Shown here: piece by piece, positions 28,701 to 35,126 of the stretch | How positions within the stretch are numbered: the stretch's first letter is position 1 | How the letters are laid out: every line of letters begins with the position of its first letter | Source: Meishania sp964351985 | Lineage (GTDB): Bacteria; Bacteroidota; Bacteroidia; Flavobacteriales; Flavobacteriaceae | Length of the DNA stretch: 64,000 bases | Direction: 5' to 3' | Assembly (NCBI GenBank): GCA_964351985.1 | Contig: CAYGPR010000006.1 | Location: 57,949-121,948 of the forward strand | The notes under the pieces: model-generated | What the model was told of the DNA's origin: nothing | What the model saw: the letters and a program-made list of their open reading frames with translations, nothing else | Database searches by the model: none | Made by a program: the position numbers and the translations under genes

Positions 28701-31630
28701 ATAATTATGGTAGGTAATTGTGCCGAACAATTGTTACCGTCGACTACCTCGATATCGTAGGTTCCAGGAACTAAATTAGTAAAGGTGAACGTACCCGCAG
28801 TCCCGGGGGTCTGAGGTAGACCGCCGTTGATTCGGTATTGATGGGTACTCAAAAGAGCGGCACTTGGTGGTGGCCCACCTACGGCAGAGGTCACGGTAAT
28901 TTCTGACTGGTTGGTGGCCGTATAGCAATAGTCAATGGCACCGGGCACAATAGTCGGCGGTGTCTTCGGTGTTAGCGTGAAGGGTCCGCCCCTAAATTGG
29001 CAACCCTCTGAATCGGTAATGATGATATAATAATCACCGGGATCTATTAAATTATTGAAGTTTCGATTGTTTTGAGACGGGGATATCGCACCCAATGGAT
29101 CTTCAAGTTGATAGCTATAGCCACCGAAACCGCCCGAACCATTGGCACGAATTCTACCTACATTGCCGTTTTGACAGCTCATATCGGTTACCGTAGCAGT
29201 CACATTAAGCGGAGTAGCAGGACCTTCAATGTCAAAAGCCACCGTAGACGTACAATTGGTATCGTTATCGGTCACAGTTATGGAATAATTACCAATGGCG
29301 AGACCGGTCAAAGGCAGGGTAAGATTGGCACTTGTACCACTGCTGTGGGTTACCGGAGCACTACTCGGTGCGGTATAGGTAACGGTATAATCATAATCCG
29401 TGGCAAAACCATCGATGATATAGGTCGCATTACCATCGGCTTCGGTTGGACATACCTGTCGATCACCTCCGCCCTGTACCTGGGCGCGAATGGAGCTGAA
29501 CCCACCTGTGGTGAACGAGGCAGGATAAACACAGCCACCGGAATCCTCTATCTCAAACTGGTAGGAGGTATCCAAAACAAGTCCGGCAAAAACACCGGTC
29601 GTATTTGGTGGCGGCAAAGAAGTCGCGGGGTTTGAACCTACGACACGGTATTGCGCTACAGTAAAACTGGGAGGCAATACATTAATAGTTACACGACTGG
29701 TGCCAGAGGCACAGTCCAGTTGATCTTGTGCAAAATCAATGGGGTCTGGTGGGGTCGCCCCATCGATGTCAATGGGCGCAAGTGCTTGTAAACACCCAGA
29801 ACCATCCCTCACATGGGGTATATAATTTCCTGGGGCGAGACCTGAAAAAATCAACGTGCTTTGCCATGAACTTGGATTACCGGGTTCAAGACTGTATTCG
29901 TACCCTGAACCTGAGCCACCACTGGCAGCGGTATAAGTAATCGTTGCTCCTGTAGTGCAAGAATAAGGGGTTGTCATACTTGCGGTGCTAGTCAAACCGC
30001 CATCAGAATCGACTAAGACTGCCGCTTTAGGTAAAATACAACTAAACGATCCTTGCGAATAGCGTATTTCTACAAAATTATAGGTGCCATCGGGCAACGG
30101 TATTATAGGCGAGGTCGTCCAACCTCCTGTAGCGCTGTTCGTCGCCCTGAACTCCAAGTTAAAGCCCATTGGGTCATTGACAACAAACTCGACTTTTCCT
30201 CCACCATTGGTACAGGTACCTAATATCGAATTCACATCTACATCCGGCGGGTCTAACTGTGCTACATATTCAGATTTTTCAGCGGTACAATTCGATGGGC
30301 TATCGATAATATAAAAGGTATAGGTGCCCGCTGAAGTAACGGGGTAACTAAATGTTCCAGTAAAGGTACCCCCTGAATCACCGCCATCGCTTACGGTAAA
30401 ACTATAGGTTCCTGAACCACCTGAAGGGGTTACATCAATAAAGACTGTCTCAGTACCCGATGGTGGCGGACATCCAAAACTCATTCCATTAGTATCGGTC
30501 GTCACCGTAATTGGGTCTAAACCTTGGCCTACTTCAATAGTATTGCCCGCCCTATCGTTATATTGTACTGGGGCCGAAATACCATTGGCAATATCTTCTC
30601 GACATAATGGAGTCTCTATTTTTACGGAATAAATACCTTCACTGACGTCGGCGAAGGTAAAAGTGTTGCTCGAGATAGGGGCCGTAAAAGCTACCTCGGC
30701 TCCAAATTCGTCCAACAAGGTGAATTCATAAGGACCAATATTGTTAGGCAATGCTTCTACATCAATACTACCGACCTGACCAGCACAGACCGGATTGTTG
30801 ACATCGACATTAATGGTCATGTCGACCTCATTGATTACAATAGGATTATAGAGATATTCACATACTTTACCTGTAATATTCAATCGAGCTTGAACCGTAT
30901 ACGTACCGGCATCGAGATTATTGAAAATCGAAGACGACTGATAAGGGCCAAAACCTTCGGCATTTCTTTGGATTTGAAATTGGTAACTGTTGGGTAACCC
31001 TGTAATTTCTATTCGACCAGGGTTACCGCAAACCACGTCACGTTTGATATGGTTCTGGGTAATCGTACTTTTTATGACCTCGATATAATATCTTGGACCG
31101 CTCCCACCTACTTGCAAAAAATATTCCGCACCTGTAGCCGCATTAACACTGGTAGCCAATAAATTATAACCTGTGCCCGTATAAATCGAAGTATAATTAG
31201 AGAGATTAGTATCCGGACACTCAGCATTGGTATCGGGTGTACCACCCGTAAGTTCGTATAAGGTATATGATGCATTCCCCGCTACGGTAATAGGTCTGTT
31301 ATCGGAATCCCCACATAGAATAAATCGGGCGATGGTGAATCCATTATTTGTACAAGTAGCTACATCATCATAATCCTGTATCGGCGTAGCGAACATGGCC
31401 GCGATGGGTGCATTAGCATTTGAACCTTTAGAATTGATTTCTATGGATGGTGCGGAAGTAGCATCGGTTTCGGTAACCGCTAAAACCGCTTTGGATTTTT
31501 CTTCAAGTACCGTGGTAATCTCCGCAATGAATTCGTTGACCTTGGTATTCGCTATGGCTGAAGTACTAGCTACCGATATGGCGATCAATAGTAGGGCATA
31601 CAGAATATGCCTTGGTTTTTTTGGGAGCAT
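22715..31630 (-). CDS. giant SprB-like secreted adhesin with type-B T9SS sorting domain
   Basis: 2971-aa exported protein. The signal peptide is at residues 1 to about 27 (MLPKKPRHIL... ASTSAIA). The body is a string of modules of about 90-120 aa, each ending in a strand of the type VxDSxGC (for example ITDSEGCQF, VVDGNNCSA, VRDSEGCPV); I count about 25, which is the pattern of SprB repeats/Ig-like folds. The last 90 residues are the gliding/CHU C-terminal domain (PNFFSPNGDGDNELWYP, KIYDRYGRVVAEL, WDGRYEGEELPTGDYWYV), the type-B signal that sends proteins through the type IX secretion system. It probably works as a cell-surface adhesin in gliding or attachment. No PorP/SprF-type partner gene, usually next to sprB-like genes, is adjacent. 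A one-mismatch -7 box (TATTCTTG, 31654-31647) precedes the ATG. Confidence 0.9.
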   Translation of the reverse strand: MLPKKPRHILYALLLIAISVASTSAIANTKVNEFIAEITTVLEEKSKAVLAVTETDATSAPSIEINSKGSNANAPIAAMFATPIQDYDDVATCTNNGFTIARFILCGDSDNRPITVAGNASYTLYELTGGTPDTNAECPDTNLSNYTSIYTGTGYNLLATSVNAATGAEYFLQVGGSGPRYYIEVIKSTITQNHIKRDVVCGNPGRIEITGLPNSYQFQIQRNAEGFGPYQSSSIFNNLDAGTYTVQARLNITGKVCEYLYNPIVINEVDMTINVDVNNPVCAGQVGSIDVEALPNNIGPYEFTLLDEFGAEVAFTAPISSNTFTFADVSEGIYSVKIETPLCREDIANGISAPVQYNDRAGNTIEVGQGLDPITVTTDTNGMSFGCPPPSGTETVFIDVTPSGGSGTYSFTVSDGGDSGGTFTGTFSYPVTSAGTYTFYIIDSPSNCTAEKSEYVAQLDPPDVDVNSILGTCTNGGGKVEFVVNDPMGFNLEFRATNSATGGWTTSPIIPLPDGTYNFVEIRYSQGSFSCILPKAAVLVDSDGGLTSTASMTTPYSCTTGATITYTAASGGSGSGYEYSLEPGNPSSWQSTLIFSGLAPGNYIPHVRDGSGCLQALAPIDIDGATPPDPIDFAQDQLDCASGTSRVTINVLPPSFTVAQYRVVGSNPATSLPPPNTTGVFAGLVLDTSYQFEIEDSGGCVYPASFTTGGFSSIRAQVQGGGDRQVCPTEADGNATYIIDGFATDYDYTVTYTAPSSAPVTHSSGTSANLTLPLTGLAIGNYSITVTDNDTNCTSTVAFDIEGPATPLNVTATVTDMSCQNGNVGRIRANGSGGFGGYSYQLEDPLGAISPSQNNRNFNNLIDPGDYYIIITDSEGCQFRGGPFTLTPKTPPTIVPGAIDYCYTATNQSEITVTSAVGGPPPSAALLSTHQYRINGGLPQTPGTAGTFTFTNLVPGTYDIEVVDGNNCSAQLPTIIIEPQIQVSLDINSEIPCGGDGEMEITITGGDISNLATTTYTIEYESATPPSPYTPVAGHNGVPLPSGTFQYTVPFGNDGNYRVTVSDSNGCPATSAPITFTEPTNIAATHQVTGPSCGDPNSGFVEIIPTVSSGVPPFLVVFAPAGTLVADPNDPDPAVINTYDFTSQTVYSGLAAGNYEYIVRDSRDGINGTLNCITTIIPVTVTADPIPAVDASITPIDATCSAGALSGGVTINPMVSPGVPNYTIVIEDNFGNPFVTQNNVAPGDLPLNITDPSLIPGNYQVIVIDSRGCIDQEPLVIGTSSLDIVPIYPTPPPTCTPGGTTVCVDIINGTGPYEIRLVTDPPSAWQSPNGAPALPNRHCFSNLLFGVSYTVEVRDTTTGCIYQEVITLPDGPGMNVDLLVDGITCRNGNVGVNYNITTGVAPFDIIITNLDTGTIEYNVTGSSLTTLATDLSVPAGRYGISVEDAADCTDGDEDEAILNLPRVDVIDNQNANCNELGQITVRANGGTAPYEFAFIEQGTLPPGSIPPPSAFDPSPTQSLVGSLTGITYDIWVLDGGGCPASTSAAVIQLNPDLPAPTISVDNQCDVTLPPGGWNITVEMPGDIDTPTFTLNGISQTPAYTPGVPTQATFNVNNIGQYPVNVIDANGCDVDAVAEVYQVLSASGYFSTEPNCENADGEITINTNGGSGNFNYVLSGLDFLGSPVNMTILDDGDDTIFNFNVSFPNIPPGDYQVVVEDQVVTGGIPAVPCRFTVDDIFREAPIQPVITDPGETAITCNGNNDGSINVSLFVDPDPTLNPNIKEYNLYASDLLSMPANYDFSTRIDTDPTGSFSGLSQGTYVVEVVTDRNCFDREEVFIAEPVPFTIDAVAGTLVCEVGANRYSTTTITLTVDGTNVGNGAPYGFKINPADSYQTTTLNTMDFLIVDTGVTQTFTVSAIDNNGCEYIFPNPIVIDPPSEVEGIISQLRPMDCENPERIRIDVTDNSGSPNFYIEDQGSSVAPVAVQNPNPGDDYIEFDLPMVAGEYRLQVVDVGGCTYPMEPYTVVIPELPTVTISESNPVRCEGELNGAIEITINTVPAFSGVYEYWVYDANDPGFTGGVFSGPVHANAIVDIATDGNPFIISGLPGGSRRVVIREQGKTVSACDVFSDVATIRVPNGQLQIDAFDEVGRVGCNNDLGELTVTASGGWDSSPYEYMLEYNDGSGFVPHATYGDFVTNGTNDRFTGLSSGEYRVTVRDSEGCPVSTTETLSPVPTIQAEADIVRQLECPQGNDAIIRSVEPGTTTPGAIGGVPGGGYQYRLVKLDPNNTDPTNPANIISSTGLQSSPEFVGSASTGVISGGWYAIEVVSTLNCQTFTAPLEVVPPPPIAPALIQTSVPACGNIATMMIRVNNPDGGSYEYNRIYPPTHPDFGTIAWQPITGTDNGVPAELNIPGNIGESYRYEVRKLGSTSTCLAIKTNGITITDADPLFLDPTSPRYNESCAGEIDGRIEAIANGGTGIYEFRIYDFDPGTNAFAALPMATYDNRGMQDFGTFENLDSGDYWISVISRQNCGVVEGPFTIVPAPLVDIGFSAASTTCFDTSDGTITMSVNTPTASLVQFAIEPNLNEFFSDPANPDTFTFEDLEGDRTYTVLAFADNCPQTFEIYVGAPTEVQVTDVQTTPETCIGFDDGTAQLTVTGGTPFIDNSDPSNPIEYYETKLIGPDSDNSEVFEPNLNMEFLTLAGGQSYLVFVRDANECETFVEFTIDMGVELAAEPIEQYGCEGIFPNSTVTIQMADASILPELLFALDPVDPTDAVTALADATYTWGDLPAGDHTVYIYHINGCTNMVEFTMDSYDPLTLSGDKTGPNEVTVAAEGGYGDYEFFFQGESMGSETVYTTNESGNVTVQVVDSMGCVAAITFPFEFTGMLEIPNFFSPNGDGDNELWYPENRQFFPNIEVKIYDRYGRVVAELDQVSKWDGRYEGEELPTGDYWYVVNANDKSKQRYVGHFTLYR

Positions 31631-31765
31631 AGGTTAAGTCGATTTGCAAGAATATGCAGATTTGGGGATCGGTATATTCTTTGGGGTAAAAGTTTAAACT
31701 TATATTTTTCTATTTATCTTTATGCGATAATACATACCTTATATGCTTTGTTTTAACGTCAAATT

Positions 31766-32887
31766 ATGAGAAAAAGTATCGTTTATTTTTGTTTATTCGT
31801 TGTGTCGTTCAACCTCTCTTGCGCGCAAGACACTATAAATCAGGTAGATATACCTAAAAAAGTACCTTTTTCAGCGGAATTACTGATCGATGAACTACCC
31901 ATTCCGTGGGGTATGACCTTCTTGCCGGACGGCGACATATTGGTCACCGAAAAATCAGGACAATTAATCCATTTCAAGGATGGAAAAAAGACGGAAATTT
32001 CCAACGCACCAGAAGTTTATACTCGCGGTCAAGGCGGATTTCTCGATGTGGTCGCACACCCCGATTATGAAAACAACGGTTGGATCTATTTTACATACTC
32101 CTCTTCGGAAGGTGATGAAAAAGGAGGGAATACAGCGGTTATGCGTGCCAAGATAAAAGACAATACATTGATTGACAATCAATTACTATATAAAGCTTCA
32201 CCAAATACTACAAAAGGACAGCACTTCGGGTCCCGTATCGTTTTTGACAACGATGGGCATCTTTATTTTTCCGTCGGAGACCGTGGAAATCGTGATGTAA
32301 ATCCGCAGGATGTGACCCGTGACGGAGGTAAAATTTATCGTATCAATGATGATGGAAGCATTCCCCAAGACAACCCTTTTGTGGACAAGGAAGGTGCAAA
32401 AACCGCAATTTTCAGCTATGGCCACAGAAACCCACAAGGATTGGCAAAACATCCAGAAACCGGTGCTATTTGGAACAATGAACATGGCCCAAGGGGAGGT
32501 GACGAAATCAATATCGTCAAAAAAGGGGCGAATTATGGTTGGCCCGTAATTACCTACGGAATCAATTATAGCGGTACCCCGATTACGGACAAGACCGAAA
32601 TGGACGGTATGGAACAACCTATCCACTATTGGGTACCTAGTATCGCACCAAGCGGTATGGCCTTTATAAATTCCGATAAATACGAGGGCTACAAAGGAAG
32701 TTTGTTGGTGGGGTCACTTGCATTTCAATATTTGGAACGACTGGTGCTAGACGGCGATAAAGTGGTCAAAAGGGAAAAACTCATGGGAGATATGGGCCGT
32801 GTACGGGATGTCAGACAAGGGCCTGACGGACTTATTTACGTGGCCGTCGAGGGAAAAGGAATTTATAAGTTGGTGCCCAAAGCATGA
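31766..32887 (+). CDS. PQQ-dependent sugar dehydrogenase (Yli/GSDH family)
   Basis: 373-aa exported enzyme of the glucose/sorbosone dehydrogenase family, a six-bladed propeller that oxidises aldose sugars with PQQ. The signal peptide ends NLSCAQ, probably lipidated at Cys19. Typical stretches are LPIPWGMTFLPDGDILVTEK (first blade), GQHFGSRIVFD, YFSVGDRG, YGHRNPQGLA and EHGPRGGDEIN, as in E. coli YliI. Ca and PQQ ligands cannot be assigned with certainty by eye, and no PQQ biosynthesis gene is in the window. Its last codons overlap the cytochrome c gene by 4 bp (ATGA), implying translational coupling and that the cytochrome accepts its electrons. Confidence 0.9.
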   Translation: MRKSIVYFCLFVVSFNLSCAQDTINQVDIPKKVPFSAELLIDELPIPWGMTFLPDGDILVTEKSGQLIHFKDGKKTEISNAPEVYTRGQGGFLDVVAHPDYENNGWIYFTYSSSEGDEKGGNTAVMRAKIKDNTLIDNQLLYKASPNTTKGQHFGSRIVFDNDGHLYFSVGDRGNRDVNPQDVTRDGGKIYRINDDGSIPQDNPFVDKEGAKTAIFSYGHRNPQGLAKHPETGAIWNNEHGPRGGDEINIVKKGANYGWPVITYGINYSGTPITDKTEMDGMEQPIHYWVPSIAPSGMAFINSDKYEGYKGSLLVGSLAFQYLERLVLDGDKVVKREKLMGDMGRVRDVRQGPDGLIYVAVEGKGIYKLVPKA

Positions 32888-33297
32888 ACCTTTTCATGAA
32901 AACATTTACATTGGTTTACCTGATCGTAATCGCCGGTCTCTCATCTTTTCTGTTTCAGAACCCTGAACTTGAAGAAAGCATGCAAAGGGGCCGTGAAATC
33001 TACACGGATTTCTGTGTAACCTGCCATCTTGAAAAAGGTGAGGGGGTAATGGGCACTTTTCCTCCCTTGGCAGAATCAGATTACTTAATGAAAAATCGTG
33101 AGGCCAGTATTCGTGGTGTCAAATATGGACAGCAAATGGAGATTGTTGTTAACGGAAGTACTTATAACAGTGCCATGCCAGATCCCGGTTTGGAAGATGA
33201 AGAAATCGCCGATGTAATGAACTATATCCTTAATTCTTGGGGCAATTCTTCAGATGAAATGGTAACGGTCGAAGAGGTGGAAGCTATTCAAAAGTAG
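32884..33297 (+). CDS. small class I cytochrome c
   Basis: 137-aa exported c-type cytochrome. An N-terminal hydrophobic segment (about 5-24) acts as a signal or anchor, followed by one heme-binding CVTCH (Cys44, Cys47, His48) and a likely axial Met98 in SAMPD; the C-terminal helix is EEIADVMNYIL. One heme, so a single-electron carrier. The ATG at 32884 overlaps the dehydrogenase stop; a second ATG at 32896 is possible and would give a shorter n-region. The gene ends one base before the convergent murQ stop. Confidence 0.9.
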   Translation: MNLFMKTFTLVYLIVIAGLSSFLFQNPELEESMQRGREIYTDFCVTCHLEKGEGVMGTFPPLAESDYLMKNREASIRGVKYGQQMEIVVNGSTYNSAMPDPGLEDEEIADVMNYILNSWGNSSDEMVTVEEVEAIQK

Positions 33298-33298
33298 A

Positions 33299-34108
33299 CT
33301 AGATGCCTGCATCCAGTGCTGCCTTGACAGAGCCGTATTTTTCCAGTAATTTTTCAGCTTCGGTGTATTCAATGCCTAAACCTTCTGAAACATAACGCAC
33401 TCCCCTATCCACAAGTTTGTTATTGCTCAATTGCATGTTCACCATCTTGTTGCCCTTGACACGTCCGATTTTGATCATCAGAGCCGTAGAGATCATGTTC
33501 AAGGCCAATTTTTGGGAAGTCCCACTTTTCATACGTGTACTACCCGTTACAAATTCTGGGCCTACGTTCATTTCTATTGGAATATCCGCAGCTTTTGCCA
33601 ATGGCGAACCGGGGTTGTTGGTAATTCCCGCTGTTAGCACACCATTTTTCTTGGCATCGGCAATTCCGCCTAAAACATAGGGGGTAGTTCCAGAGGCCGC
33701 AATGCCAACGAGCACATCAAGGTCGTTAATACCATGAACCTTCAAATCTTTCCAGGCCTGTTGGGTATCGTCCTCAGCATGCTCCACCGATTTACGAATA
33801 GCCTGGTCTCCGCCTGCTATAAGTCCCACTACCCTTTCATGAGGCATTCCATAGGTCGGGGGTATTTCGGAGGCATCCAGAATACCAAGCCTTCCACTTG
33901 TACCTGCGCCGATATAGAACAAGCGTCCGCCTTCTACAAAACGTTCGGCCAAAGCATCGACCAACTTCGTAATTTGAGGAATCGCCTCAGAAACTGCATC
34001 CGCCACTTTTTTATCCTCCGAGTTCATTTTTTGGAGAATTGAGGTCGTGTCCAATTGTTCCAGATGGTCATGATTTGAAGGGGTCTCGGTTATTTTTACG
34101 TAATCCAT
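33299..34108 (-). CDS. murQ: N-acetylmuramic acid 6-phosphate etherase
   Basis: MurQ cleaves the lactyl ether of MurNAc-6-phosphate to give GlcNAc-6-phosphate and D-lactate, in the cytoplasm. The 269-aa protein is one SIS domain with the signature GAGTSGRLGILDASEIPPTYG near residue 67 (the Glu of ASEIPP is the catalytic acid/base in the family), GIAASGTTPYVLGG and STRMKSGTSQKLALNM. It is somewhat shorter than the about 298 aa of E. coli MurQ, lacking part of the C-terminal helical tail. It lies downstream of the DeoR-type regulator on the same strand and across the operator region from the nagB-PIG-L operon, whose AnmK product feeds it MurNAc-6-P. Confidence 0.95.
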   Translation of the reverse strand: MDYVKITETPSNHDHLEQLDTTSILQKMNSEDKKVADAVSEAIPQITKLVDALAERFVEGGRLFYIGAGTSGRLGILDASEIPPTYGMPHERVVGLIAGGDQAIRKSVEHAEDDTQQAWKDLKVHGINDLDVLVGIAASGTTPYVLGGIADAKKNGVLTAGITNNPGSPLAKAADIPIEMNVGPEFVTGSTRMKSGTSQKLALNMISTALMIKIGRVKGNKMVNMQLSNNKLVDRGVRYVSEGLGIEYTEAEKLLEKYGSVKAALDAGI

Positions 34109-34193
34109 TTATGGTTGAGAGTTTAGGGTTTGACAAAACTACATTGAACCTTGAACTTCCACTGCCCTGTGCAACTGCTTACTGTTCACTTTT

Positions 34194-34943
34194 TCAGAGC
34201 AATCGAATATCGTTATTTCTAAAAGAATTCAATAGGCTGTTTTCAGGTTCTAATTCGGTAATCATAATATCAATGGCACCAATCTCACAGGTTTTATAGC
34301 GATGTTGCGAGTTCAGTTTCTCAGAGATAGATAAAAGTACCGTTTTTTTGGCGGATTTGATGACCGCTTTTTTGACCTGTACAATATCCCAATCGAATTC
34401 GGTCAGGCCATATAGGGAATCAACATATCCCGTGCCTATAAAACCATAATCGACCCTTATTTCAGCCAGATTATGAATGGCATTGGCACCTATTGAAGTC
34501 TGTGCTTCCCTGGATATTTGTCCTCCGATGAAGATTACGGTAACATTTTGTTTATTGGAAAGTTCCATGGCCACGGGAAGACTATGGGTAAAACAGGTCA
34601 AATCTAAGTTCGCGGGAATGAGCCGGGCAAGTTCAAGACAGGTAGTACCCCCATCGATAAAGATAACAGCACCATCTTTTAAGAGGGCCAAAGCCTTTTC
34701 GGCAATCGTTGTTTTTTCTTCAAGCCGGTAAATATTATTGTTACGCGCACTATTGGTGGTGAAACCCAAAGAAATAGCCCCGCCGTGCACCTTTCGTAAC
34801 TTGTTCTCTGCATCGAGTTCCTTGACGTCCCTTCTAATGGTGTCGATGGAGACATCCAAAGTTTCTGCAATATCGGTCAATAGAATCCGATTGTGCAGTT
34901 CAACTTCACTTAAAATTGTCTGTTGGCGTTCCTCCTTTAACAT
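34194..34943 (-). CDS. DeoR/GlpR-type transcriptional regulator of amino-sugar genes
   Basis: 249-aa DNA-binding repressor. An N-terminal winged helix (about 1-57: RQQTILSEVELHNRILLTDIAETLDVSIDTIRRDVKEL) is followed by a DeoR C-terminal sensor domain with the phosphosugar-binding signature FIDGGTTCLELARLI and GTGYVDSLYGLTEFD. The ATG at 34943 (MLKEERQQ) is chosen because it opens the helix-turn-helix; an upstream ATG at 34976 would overlap the -7 box. Divergent from nagB-PIG-L and upstream of murQ, so it most likely senses a phosphorylated amino sugar (GlcNAc-6-P or similar) and controls both operons; this is inference from context. Confidence 0.92.
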   Translation of the reverse strand: MLKEERQQTILSEVELHNRILLTDIAETLDVSIDTIRRDVKELDAENKLRKVHGGAISLGFTTNSARNNNIYRLEEKTTIAEKALALLKDGAVIFIDGGTTCLELARLIPANLDLTCFTHSLPVAMELSNKQNVTVIFIGGQISREAQTSIGANAIHNLAEIRVDYGFIGTGYVDSLYGLTEFDWDIVQVKKAVIKSAKKTVLLSISEKLNSQHRYKTCEIGAIDIMITELEPENSLLNSFRNNDIRLL

Positions 34944-34973
34944 AATCAAAAACTTAAATATCCTGTAAAAAAA

Positions 34974-34981
34974 CAAAGATA
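34974..34981 (-). promoter_or_regulatory. -7 box for the DeoR regulator/murQ operon
   Basis: TATCTTTG on the minus strand matches TAnnTTTG exactly, 31 bp before the regulator ATG. Confidence 0.55.
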
Positions 34982-34998
34982 AACAATAAATCCAAAAT

Positions 34999-35073
34999 GC
35001 CGTTTTATACCGTTTTAAAATTTAAAAAGTATCAAAAAAGCATAAAACCGCAAAATAAAAAGCAAAAAACGGC
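34999..35073. promoter_or_regulatory. probable operator repeats of the DeoR-type regulator
   Basis: Between the two divergent promoters lie GCCGTTTT (34999-35006), a second CCGTTTT (35010-35016), AAAACCG (35044-35050) and AAAACGGC (35066-35073). The outer pair are exact inverted copies and the inner ones near-copies. The placement suggests looping or dual repression by the adjacent regulator. That these are its sites is inference. Confidence 0.5.
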
Positions 35074-35092
35074 AAATATGAATTTTATTACC

Positions 35093-35100
35093 TATATTTG
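35093..35100 (+). promoter_or_regulatory. -7 box for the nagB-PIG-L operon
   Basis: TATATTTG matches TAnnTTTG exactly, 27 bp before the ATG at 35127. The -33 region overlaps the last AAAACGGC repeat, as would suit a repressor site. Confidence 0.6.
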
Positions 35101-35126
35101 CCTGATTAATTTTTCATTTCAAAATC

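Noticed and set aside
29072..29635. 187-codon open frame antisense to the adhesin
   Set aside because: Follows the adhesin codon periodicity in mirror image, no ribosome site or motif.
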